Part shown: positions 6,875 to 12,085 of the stretch, in pieces
Numbering within the stretch: the first letter of the stretch is position 1
Layout: every line of letters starts with the position of its first letter
DNA from: Caldisericia bacterium
Lineage (GTDB): Bacteria > Caldisericota > Caldisericia > UBA6126 > JAGPKI01
Length of the DNA: 12,085 bases
Assembly: GCA_018054005.1 (NCBI GenBank)
Contig: JAGPKI010000033.1
Location: 1 to 12,085 of the forward strand
Reading direction: 5' to 3'
Notes under the pieces: model-generated
Database searches by the model: none
What the model was told of the DNA's origin: nothing
Seen by the model: the letters and a program-made list of their open reading frames with translations, nothing else
Made by a program: the position numbers and the translations under genes

Positions 6875-7363
6875 TTATTCTCCTTTAAGGTTATCTTCTT
6901 CTATTATTTCTACGCTTTCTTCGCTTTCTATACTATCAGATCCTATAAAATCATTAGAATCTTCTAATTCTACTTTTGAAGTAGTAATTTCAGAAGTATC
7001 TTCTTTTTCTTCTTCTGAATCTTTCATTTTTATTGAAGAACCAACCTCAGTAGCTTCTTTACTAACTTCGAATTTTGTCTTTTTTTCATTGACAACAATC
7101 ATCGAACGTATTATAGATTCTGTAATAGTGGTTAATCTCTTAAGTTCCTTTGGTAAAGTTGCATCGCCCATAAATTCAAATATATAATAGATACCCTCTA
7201 ATTTTTTATTTATTGGGTAGGCTAACTTTCTTTTACCCCAAATATCTATTCCTAAAAGATTTCCACTTGAATTGATTGTATTAACAATCCTTTCTTTCAG
7301 TTGCTCTACTGAATCTTCTGAAAGCTCAGGATCAAAAATAAAAACTGCTTCGTATGCTCTCAC
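6875..7363 (-). CDS. rpsF: 30S ribosomal protein S6 with long acidic C-terminal tail
   Basis: S6 binds 16S rRNA together with S18. The canonical domain spans about residues 1-98: MRAYEAVFIFDPELSE, then GIDIWGKRKLAYPINKKLEGIYYIFEF and the helix PKELKRLTTITESIIRSMIV. The protein is 162 residues, against roughly 95-100 for a minimal S6. The extra 64 residues (99-162) are low-complexity and hold 23 Asp/Glu plus many Ser. The start is GTG at 7363, chosen because S6 proteins begin at exactly this Met-Arg-x-Tyr-Glu. GGGAGG (7375-7380) lies 11 nt upstream. It is the first gene after the promoter and leader hairpin described separately, so it heads the operon. The tail is read in the same frame with no sign of a frameshift. 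Confidence 0.95.
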   Translation of the reverse strand: MRAYEAVFIFDPELSEDSVEQLKERIVNTINSSGNLLGIDIWGKRKLAYPINKKLEGIYYIFEFMGDATLPKELKRLTTITESIIRSMIVVNEKKTKFEVSKEATEVGSSIKMKDSEEEKEDTSEITTSKVELEDSNDFIGSDSIESEESVEIIEEDNLKGE

Positions 7364-7403
7364 TTTTTAAAAAACCTCCCTATGGATTAAATTTAATTTT
7401 AAA

Positions 7404-7442
7404 GCTTTTGTTTTATCTGCTAAAAGCAACCATAACAAAAGC
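7404..7442 (-). promoter_or_regulatory. Long hairpin in the rpsF mRNA leader, possible autoregulatory element
   Basis: In the transcript sense (minus strand) a perfect 9-bp outer stem is formed by GCTTTTGTT (7434-7442) and AACAAAAGC (7404-7412). Inside it, TGCT (7425-7428) pairs with AGCA (7418-7421) around a TTT loop. The two stems are joined by a symmetric 5x5 internal loop in which U-A, G-U and U-G pairs can still form, so nearly all 39 nt fold on themselves. It lies between the promoter and the rpsF ribosome binding site. Known rpsF leaders bind the S6:S18 complex through a bulged CCG motif. I see no CCG here, so either the element is different or the resemblance is only positional. No U-tract follows that would make it a good terminator. 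Confidence 0.5.
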
Positions 7443-7459
7443 AGGGCAAAACATTTAAT

Positions 7460-7487
7460 ATTATATTTTATAGACAACAAATTTCAA
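7460..7487 (-). promoter_or_regulatory. Sigma-70-type promoter of the rpsF operon
   Basis: On the minus strand, TTGAAA (7482-7487, 5/6 to TTGACA) and a perfect TATAAT (7460-7465) are separated by 16 nt. Transcription should start near 7453, giving a leader of about 90 nt before the GTG of rpsF that includes the hairpin at 7404-7442. It is the best promoter match in the window, and it sits where the operon's first gene needs one. Confidence 0.65.
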
Positions 7488-8119
7488 CTTTTATGTATTA
7501 CTCAAATAAACTATTAAAAATTTATTTGTTTTCTCAAATTTTAGACTCAAACATAGAAATAACTATTTTAAAAGTTGTTTTGCAATTTTTAAAAGGAAAC
7601 AAAATTTATAATGAATGTATCTTTTAGTTTTATATATTCCCCAAAGAAATTATACTAAGAATAATAATTAGAAAGATGCTAAAACCTAATCTTCTTAATG
7701 TATTAGTAAATACAATAAAAATTTGTTATCTTTTTTTTACTCCCTTATTCATATTCTTAATTTTATAAAAAACTGTCCAATTAATTAGAACGATTAGACA
7801 AAATGGATAGAAAGTATATTTTTTGGATTTCATTAAATCTGTTGATTTAAAATGGAGCTAAAATAATTATAGTGTACGGTATTTTCATTGTTTTTATAAT
7901 TTTCCAGAATCATTCATCACTTTTAATCTCTCTGAAAATCTTCTTGAATATCCAAACATATCTGTGAAACATAACCTAATTCTTCCTCCAAAAATAATAA
8001 CTCCAAAATTATAAGATTAAAAATAGATTGTTCAGTTATACAAGATTACATAAGAGGCACAAGAAAAAGATTGAAGTTATTATTTTCATGCATTATTGTG
8101 GCAGAAATACAAAGAGATG
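7488..8119. other. Long intergenic region without a supportable gene
   Basis: About 630 nt between the rpsF promoter and the end of the P-II-like gene. I checked both strands and found no tRNA, no recognisable structural RNA signature and no open frame of convincing length. It contains a 6-bp inverted repeat TGTATT-AGTA-AATACA at 7699-7714 and an 8-bp imperfect inverted repeat TGTCCAAT/ATTAGACA at 7774-7781 and 7793-7800. On the minus strand a 20-codon frame at 7910-7972 has GGAGG 12 nt upstream. An overlapping open stretch of roughly 40 codons ends at 7894 and matches no family I know. I see no rho-independent terminator for the P-II gene. The region could hold decayed coding sequence or an unrecognised RNA. 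Confidence 0.6.
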
Positions 8120-8794
8120 TTAAATAGAGATGTCAGGGTAAGTTTTAATTACTTCTTGAATATAAATAATACCATTTCCTGGTTCATCAATTCTTAATTT
8201 TTCTCTTATAGATAAAACAATTGAATCAGTCATTTCAGATTCCGATAAAATAATGACCAACTCTTTCTCTGGTTCAATTTCCATTGAGAAAAACTTGGTA
8301 GTTTCGCTAATTCCTGACCACCTACCATTAATTATGGTGCCACCTTTTGAACCCGCTTTGGTTGCTGCATCGATAACTTCTTCAGCTTTACCTTTATCCA
8401 CTATTATTGTAATTAAATGATACATAATATTATCCTTACCTCTCACACTTATATTATTTTCACATCTAATATTCTTTTTCCCAAAAATATTACAAATGGA
8501 AGTCGTAAAAGCTATTCCGTGATTTGGCTTATATAGCTCAAATTCTCTATTAATATCTTCTAAAGCTTTATGGGCAGTTGTTTTATCAGTTATTAAAAAG
8601 ACAACCTCTTTTCTTATATCAGAGAGTCCCATTAAATCCAAAACATGATGACTCCTAGCGGTTCCTTTTCCGAAGACTATTATTCCTCCAGAAATACCAT
8701 GTCGCTTAGCAGTTTTTACCAATCTACTGCCCAATCCAAAGTTTACAATCACGCATACTAACTCTAATTCAAATTCTTCAGAGTTTTTATTCAA
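8120..8794 (-). CDS. Tandem P-II-like regulatory protein partnered with DUF1538
   Basis: The 224-residue soluble protein is two P-II/GlnB-like ferredoxin folds in a row. Domain 1 spans about 9-105 (ELVCVIVNFGLGSRLVKTAKRHGISGGIIVFGKG...EVVFLIT...NHGIAF). Domain 2 spans about 122-218 (IMYHLITIIVDKGKAEEVIDAATKAGSKGGTIINGR...ELVIILS...PGNGIIYIQEV). Each has the strand-helix-strand, then the GG(T/I)I(I/V) lead into the T-loop. The NHGI and PGNGI segments sit at the nucleotide-binding B-loop position. Neither T-loop contains a tyrosine, so GlnD-type uridylylation at the classical site is unlikely. Such proteins commonly sit beside DUF1538 membrane proteins, as here. A ligand-dependent gate is inferred. 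Start: TTG at 8794, 11 nt after AAGGAGG (8806-8812), which lies in the last codons of the DUF1538 gene. The two genes overlap by 8 nt. Confidence 0.85.
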   Translation of the reverse strand: MNKNSEEFELELVCVIVNFGLGSRLVKTAKRHGISGGIIVFGKGTARSHHVLDLMGLSDIRKEVVFLITDKTTAHKALEDINREFELYKPNHGIAFTTSICNIFGKKNIRCENNISVRGKDNIMYHLITIIVDKGKAEEVIDAATKAGSKGGTIINGRWSGISETTKFFSMEIEPEKELVIILSESEMTDSIVLSIREKLRIDEPGNGIIYIQEVIKTYPDISI

Positions 8795-10277
8795 AATTAT
8801 TTATGCCTCCTTTTTTGGATTTTAATTTAAAAATAAAACCTAAGATTAGAGTCACAATTAATGGAGTCATTGCAATAGTTGCAACAACTCCAAATCCATC
8901 CACTAAAACATTTGCAGATTCTATCGCTTCGGCAGCTCCTTGTGTAAATGCCAAGATAAATGTAACAGTCATTGGTCCAGATACAACTTGACCTGAGTCA
9001 AATGCAATTCCCACAAATAGTTCAGGAACAAAGTAAGCCATAACTATTGCAATAATATAACCAGGAAGCAGATAACACCATAATTGTATTTCTGGAATTA
9101 AAATTCTTACTATAGATAATGTAACTGCTAAAGCTTCTCCTAAAGCCAATGCAATCATTACATCTTTTCTTTTTACAGATCCACTCGTAACATCTTCAAT
9201 TTGGTGAGTTAGCACATTAACAGTAGGTTCAGCAAGTATAGTAACAATACCCAATATAAATCCTAATAGAATAACATACATATGGTTGTCAATGGAAGCC
9301 AGCTTATATCCAACTATATTTCCCACCATGATAAAGCTTGCATTTACTCCTAATAAAAACATTGTTAATCCAACAAAAGTGAACAACAAACCAAATAAAA
9401 TCTTTCTAACAGCTGATCTTGATAATTTAAGCGAAAATTTCTGAAATATAAGAAATATAACTATGATAGGAGTTATGGCAACAATAACTTCCCCGATTAT
9501 GGCTGGTAACTTTTGAATAAACGGTCCTATTATTGATGTTGGTGTTGATACTAATTCAATATTATTAAGAGTTCCGGTAACTTTATCAGTTTTTGATATG
9601 ATACTCATTATCATAACTGACATAATTGCGCCTGTAGAAGCTATAGCAACCAAGCCAAAACTATCTTTTTCAGAGGCTTTGCTATCTTTTTTTAATTTCG
9701 AAACTCCCGTTGCAAAAGCTAAAATAATTGGAATCACTAAAACTCCAGTTGTTGATGCTGAAGCATCAAAAGATATTGCTAAAAATTCTGGTGATGTAAA
9801 TAACGCAATAATAAATATAATACCATAAGTAATTAATAATAACTTGCGAAATGGAAAGTTATAAATGATCCTAATAAGTCCTACACAAAACATTGATGCT
9901 ATTCCTAATGATACAATCATTACAACGTTGCTTTTTGAAATTATACCCGATGTAACTAATTCTATCTGCTTGGCAAAAATCTGAAGATTTGGCTCAGCAA
10001 ATGATATAAAAAAACCAATGATTAATCCAATTATAACAATTATCCATATCTTATTTGACTTTATTATAGTTGAACCTATTGAATTACCAATTGGTATGAT
10101 GCTGATATCTACCCCAACTAAAAAAAGAGTTAACCCAAAAATAACCAACACTGAACTAATAATAAATCTTATGATCAATTCTGCTTCCATTGGCGTAAGA
10201 GTAAAGTTTAAAACCAACACTATGATAGTGATTGGAAGAACGGAATATAAAACCTCTTTAAATTTCTGAATAAGCAC
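8787..10277 (-). CDS. DUF1538 integral membrane protein, duplicated, probable transporter
   Basis: This 496-residue, very hydrophobic protein has roughly a dozen membrane segments and few charged loops. It is an internal duplication: about residues 5-230 resemble 255-485. Matching motifs are FGLTLFLVGVDIS (47-59) with FVGLTMFLLGVNAS (301-314), and FAEPNLQ...IELVTSG (93-111) with LAEPTVN...IEDVTSG (338-356). Also SPEFLAISFDAS (162-173) matches VPELFVGIAFDS (417-428), and DSFGLVAIAST matches DGFGVVATIAM. This is the DUF1538 (PF07556) architecture. The substrate is unknown. Inverted or parallel repeats and paired acidic-proline motifs fit a transporter, but that is inference. The start is GTG at 10277. 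It fits the family's K-L/F-K-E-V-L opening, though the nearest AAAGGA is 16 nt away. Its 3' end supplies the ribosome binding site of the P-II-like gene. Confidence 0.85.
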   Translation of the reverse strand: MLIQKFKEVLYSVLPITIIVLVLNFTLTPMEAELIIRFIISSVLVIFGLTLFLVGVDISIIPIGNSIGSTIIKSNKIWIIVIIGLIIGFFISFAEPNLQIFAKQIELVTSGIISKSNVVMIVSLGIASMFCVGLIRIIYNFPFRKLLLITYGIIFIIALFTSPEFLAISFDASASTTGVLVIPIILAFATGVSKLKKDSKASEKDSFGLVAIASTGAIMSVMIMSIISKTDKVTGTLNNIELVSTPTSIIGPFIQKLPAIIGEVIVAITPIIVIFLIFQKFSLKLSRSAVRKILFGLLFTFVGLTMFLLGVNASFIMVGNIVGYKLASIDNHMYVILLGFILGIVTILAEPTVNVLTHQIEDVTSGSVKRKDVMIALALGEALAVTLSIVRILIPEIQLWCYLLPGYIIAIVMAYFVPELFVGIAFDSGQVVSGPMTVTFILAFTQGAAEAIESANVLVDGFGVVATIAMTPLIVTLILGFIFKLKSKKGGINNFE

Positions 10278-10304
10278 GCTTACTTAAAACAAATCCTTTC
10301 TATC

Positions 10305-10334
10305 GGTATAATATATTTTCCTGTTATATACCAA
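10305..10334 (-). promoter_or_regulatory. Candidate promoter and inverted repeat upstream of the DUF1538 gene
   Basis: On the minus strand TTGGTA (10329-10334) and TTATAC (10306-10311) are spaced by 17 nt, a weak sigma-70-like pair about 30 nt before the GTG. The same segment is framed by a perfect 6-bp inverted repeat, TATACC (10327-10332) and GGTATA (10305-10310), which covers both elements. An operator that senses the transported ligand is possible but speculative. Confidence 0.28.
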
Positions 10335-10516
10335 TTTAGTAAAAATTAATATTGATTCTCTAATCATCAATGCTGTCTTACGTCTTTCAAATGATAAAAA
10401 CCTCGCTCATATAATTAAAACTTAACTTCATTTTAAATTATATTTTTTCTTTTGAATTAATCTACCAATGCTGTAGTTTAGAAAAATTCTAATGAAAAAT
10501 AATATTTTAATTTAAG

Positions 10517-10544
10517 TTGAACCAGCTATTTTAATTTTAATATT
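10517..10544 (+). promoter_or_regulatory. Candidate promoter for the secreted cysteine-rich protein
   Basis: TTGAAC (10517-10522) is followed by AT-rich sequence with TAATAT (10538-10543, 15-nt spacing) or AATATT (10539-10544, 16-nt spacing). This is about 50 nt before the ribosome binding site. The match is modest, and other AT-rich hexamers nearby could serve. Confidence 0.22.
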
Positions 10545-10595
10545 TACTAAAAGAATCAAACTTTTATTAAATAAAATTTTTAAAAGGAGGGATGT

Positions 10596-12085
10596 ATGAA
10601 AGGAATTAACAAGTTTTTTTCGTTTCTTATCATCACTGCTCTTTTATTATCAAATCTCACTTTAAGTGTTCAAGGTTTGTCCACTTTTATTCTTAAAGCT
10701 TCTGGTGAATGTGGATATAATCTTCTTGAGTGGGAAAAAGTAGAAGGAGCAGTATGGTATTACATTTATCGTGGTGAAGGTGAAGGAAATGAAGTAAGTA
10801 TGCCTTTAACTGATTTTCCAATCAAAGAAACTACCTACAAAGATACAAAAGGACTTAAAGAAGGAGTTAAGTATTGTTATTACGTAAGGGCATTGGATGA
10901 AAAGAATGTGGAGATTGCAAGGTCAATAGAAGCTTGTGCAATTCCAACTTGTTCATCTGAACCACCGGAAGATGAATGTGAATTAAATTTACAATTCAAG
11001 ATTGGTAATATCTATTACTGGGTAAATGGTGAACAAAAAGGTCCAATGCTCACTGCGCCAATTTTAAGATGGGATAGAACCTTCTTAATCATAAGGCATG
11101 TTATTGAAGAAGTTGGTGGAGAAATCTTTTGGGATGGAACAAACAAATTAGTAACAATAGTAACAAAAGAGGGTAAAAAGATTGAATTTCAGATTGGTAA
11201 TAAAATGTATAAAGTTAATGGAATTTCTAAGCAGATAGACCCGTATAATCCAAATGTAGTTCCATTTATTGATAATGGTAGAACCTTGATTCCTTTAAGA
11301 GTAACTGGAGAAGAATTAAATGCAAAAGAGATAAACTGGTATGCTGATAGGATGATAGCAGAACTAATTTTCCCATGTCCAGAAAGAATTAAAGGAAGAA
11401 TTGTTATTAATGTGCCTATAAATTGTATCAAGGGCACTACAATTAACATTTATGATGCAGCTGGCAATGTTGTCACATCTGGTTCACCAAATTTAAATGG
11501 TGTATTTGATACAGATTGTAAGCTTCCTTGTCCTGCAACTTATAAGGTAGTTCCTATGAATGAAAGGTGTAAGTTTTATCCGGAGTCTCAAGAAGTAAAA
11601 GTTCCATGCTGCCCTGATGTTGCAAAGGTTGCGTTTAAGTGTGATTGCGAGGAAGAAGTAAAGAAAATTTGTGCTTGTCTTGTTCGGATGACAATTCAGC
11701 CTGATAATAATGACTACTATCAGGTAAACATTAAAGAAAATTGTGAATCTGGCGATCCAATATTTACTCATGTTCTTAATTTCCCAGCTGATTTATTAGA
11801 TGGAAATCTCGGTATAAATATACTTGATTACTATAACCAATTTGAGCATCCCGTACCAACCGGTTTAGGATGCATAACTGTAGTATTCAATACATCTAAT
11901 AATGTTGTTTCACAATGGTGGGCATACCCAGACAGAAAACCATGTTGTTCAGAAGAACAACCATGTGAATGGATATGTGGATGCATATTAAAGGCTGAAC
12001 CGGCTGCTGATGCTAACTATTGGGTTGTTGTTTTTGATAAAGGTTGTGACAGTATAGATCCGATAGATTTGCAAATACCTGCAAA
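10596..12085 (+). CDS. Secreted cysteine-rich multidomain protein (FN3-like, copper-amine-oxidase-N-like, CxC repeats), 3' end missing
   Basis: An uninterrupted frame from ATG 10596 runs off the right edge (496 complete codons). AGGAGG (10585-10590) lies 5 nt upstream. An earlier ATG at 10592 is out of frame and stops at once. Residues 1 to about 27 are a Sec signal peptide. About 31-118 are FN3-like: LLEWEKVEGAVWYYIYRG, then TTYKDT and YCYYVRALD. About 134-258 match the copper-amine-oxidase N-terminal-like fold of Firmicutes envelope proteins (GGEIFWDGTNKLVTI; VNGI; VPFIDNGRTLIPLRV; INWYADR). About 261-348 look like a carboxypeptidase-regulatory or transthyretin-like strand domain (GTTINIYDAAGNVV, LNGVFDTDC, ATYKVVP). 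From 359, CxC-starting modules repeat. There are 24 cysteines, including C349/C351, C359/C361 and C461/C463 (CxC) and C338-C339 and C450-C451 (CC). The function is unknown. Surface structure, adhesion or metal or disulfide chemistry are all possible. Confidence 0.85.
   Translation, partial: MKGINKFFSFLIITALLLSNLTLSVQGLSTFILKASGECGYNLLEWEKVEGAVWYYIYRGEGEGNEVSMPLTDFPIKETTYKDTKGLKEGVKYCYYVRALDEKNVEIARSIEACAIPTCSSEPPEDECELNLQFKIGNIYYWVNGEQKGPMLTAPILRWDRTFLIIRHVIEEVGGEIFWDGTNKLVTIVTKEGKKIEFQIGNKMYKVNGISKQIDPYNPNVVPFIDNGRTLIPLRVTGEELNAKEINWYADRMIAELIFPCPERIKGRIVINVPINCIKGTTINIYDAAGNVVTSGSPNLNGVFDTDCKLPCPATYKVVPMNERCKFYPESQEVKVPCCPDVAKVAFKCDCEEEVKKICACLVRMTIQPDNNDYYQVNIKENCESGDPIFTHVLNFPADLLDGNLGINILDYYNQFEHPVPTGLGCITVVFNTSNNVVSQWWAYPDRKPCCSEEQPCEWICGCILKAEPAADANYWVVVFDKGCDSIDPIDLQIPA
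11670..12085 (+). repeat. Tandem CxC-opening protein modules, period about 102 residues (306 nt)
   Basis: Within the secreted protein, CACLVRMTIQP...YYQVNIKENC...DPI...PADL (residues 359-400) and CGCILKAEPA...YWVVVFDKGC...DPI...IPA (residues 461-496) follow the same plan. Each has CxC, a hydrophobic strand with a proline, a Y-x-V strand ending in K-x-x-C, then DPI and PA. The first copy closes with a KPCCSEEQPC linker before the second CxC. The preceding domain closes similarly (VPCC, then CDC, then CAC). The second copy is cut by the window end. The repeat is degenerate in nucleotides, so it is old. I do not recognise the module. Confidence 0.6.

Larger units (their letters stand above)
10278..10595. 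other. Divergent intergenic region between the DUF1538 gene and the secreted cysteine-rich protein gene
   Basis: This 318-nt AT-rich stretch separates two outward-facing genes, so it must carry a promoter for each. Candidates are listed separately (10305-10334 minus, 10517-10544 plus). A stem-loop can form at about 10352-10372 (ATTGAT and ATCAAT arms, in the leader sense of the DUF1538 gene if its promoter lies further upstream). I compared the region by eye with c-di-GMP, c-di-AMP, glutamine and fluoride riboswitch cores and saw no convincing match. No gene is seen in it. Confidence 0.6.

Noticed and set aside
7404..7442. Reading the hairpin as a rho-independent terminator
   Set aside because: No run of T follows it on either strand, and it sits just downstream of the best promoter in the window, so a leader element is more likely.
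7774..7800. Inverted repeat TGTCCAAT/ATTAGACA as an insertion-sequence end
   Set aside because: There is no transposase fragment, no second matching end at a plausible distance and no target-site duplication visible.
7910..7972. Minus-strand 20-codon frame with GGAGG 12 nt upstream
   Set aside because: The spacing is long, the peptide is short and resembles nothing known, and such frames arise easily by chance in AT-rich spacer.
8113..8133. Direct repeat AGAGATGT at 8113-8120 and 8126-8133
   Set aside because: One copy is part of the coding end of the P-II-like gene, and an 8-mer repeated once in AT-rich sequence is not significant.
10352..10395. Possible c-di-GMP-type riboswitch (GAAAG and GACG-like pieces upstream of the DUF1538 gene)
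   Set aside because: Only short fragments resemble the consensus. The paired stems and the tetraloop/receptor could not be laid out, so it is not supported.
11189..11771. Minus-strand open frames opposite the secreted protein gene
   Set aside because: They are shadows. The plus strand carries a continuous frame with signal peptide, domain motifs and a perfect ribosome binding site.

Overview
The window comes from a strongly AT-rich bacterial chromosome. Gene density is high, most genes lie on the minus strand, and several starts carry good GGAGG-type Shine-Dalgarno (SD) sites. The order rpsF-ssb-rpsR-rplI-dnaB, a PASTA-rpe-thiN block, a P-II/DUF1538 pair and a secreted protein with a copper-amine-oxidase-N-like domain suggest a low-GC anaerobe. 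It could be a Firmicute or a deep-branching lineage of the Caldisericota, Atribacterota or Dictyoglomota kind. The sequence alone does not settle which.

Region 1 (minus strand, about 7487 down to 1) reads as one long operon. A near-consensus sigma-70-type promoter at 7460-7487 leads into a leader of about 90 nt with a long hairpin at 7404-7442. Then come rpsF (S6 with an acidic tail), ssb, rpsR, rplI and dnaB. These are followed by an SDR-type L-threonine dehydrogenase and kbl, which together turn threonine into glycine and acetyl-CoA. The last genes are a three-PASTA lipoprotein, rpe, thiN and a DUF2007 gene cut by the window edge. Genes are separated by 2-50 nt or overlap by up to 14 nt. 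A weak internal promoter may lie just before the threonine genes. The tail resembles the Firmicutes prkC-rsgA-rpe-thiN locus, but the kinase and rsgA are absent and only a lipid-anchored PASTA protein remains.

Region 2 (7488-8119) is about 630 nt with no supportable gene. It holds only AT-rich sequence, two small inverted repeats and very short open frames.

Region 3 (10277 down to 8120, minus strand) is a two-gene unit. A DUF1538 membrane protein is made of two homologous halves. It overlaps by 8 nt a gene for a protein made of two fused P-II-like domains. This looks like a transporter with a dedicated ligand-sensing regulator.

Region 4 (10278-10595) is a divergent intergenic region with candidate promoters on both strands.

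Region 5 (10596 to the end, plus strand) is a large open gene cut by the window edge. It encodes a secreted, cysteine-rich, multidomain protein: signal peptide, FN3-like domain, copper-amine-oxidase-N-like domain, a transthyretin/carboxypeptidase-regulatory-like domain, then at least two copies of an unfamiliar module that opens with CxC. It has 24 cysteines in the 496 visible residues. This protein and the duplicated P-II/DUF1538 pair are the least ordinary parts of the window.
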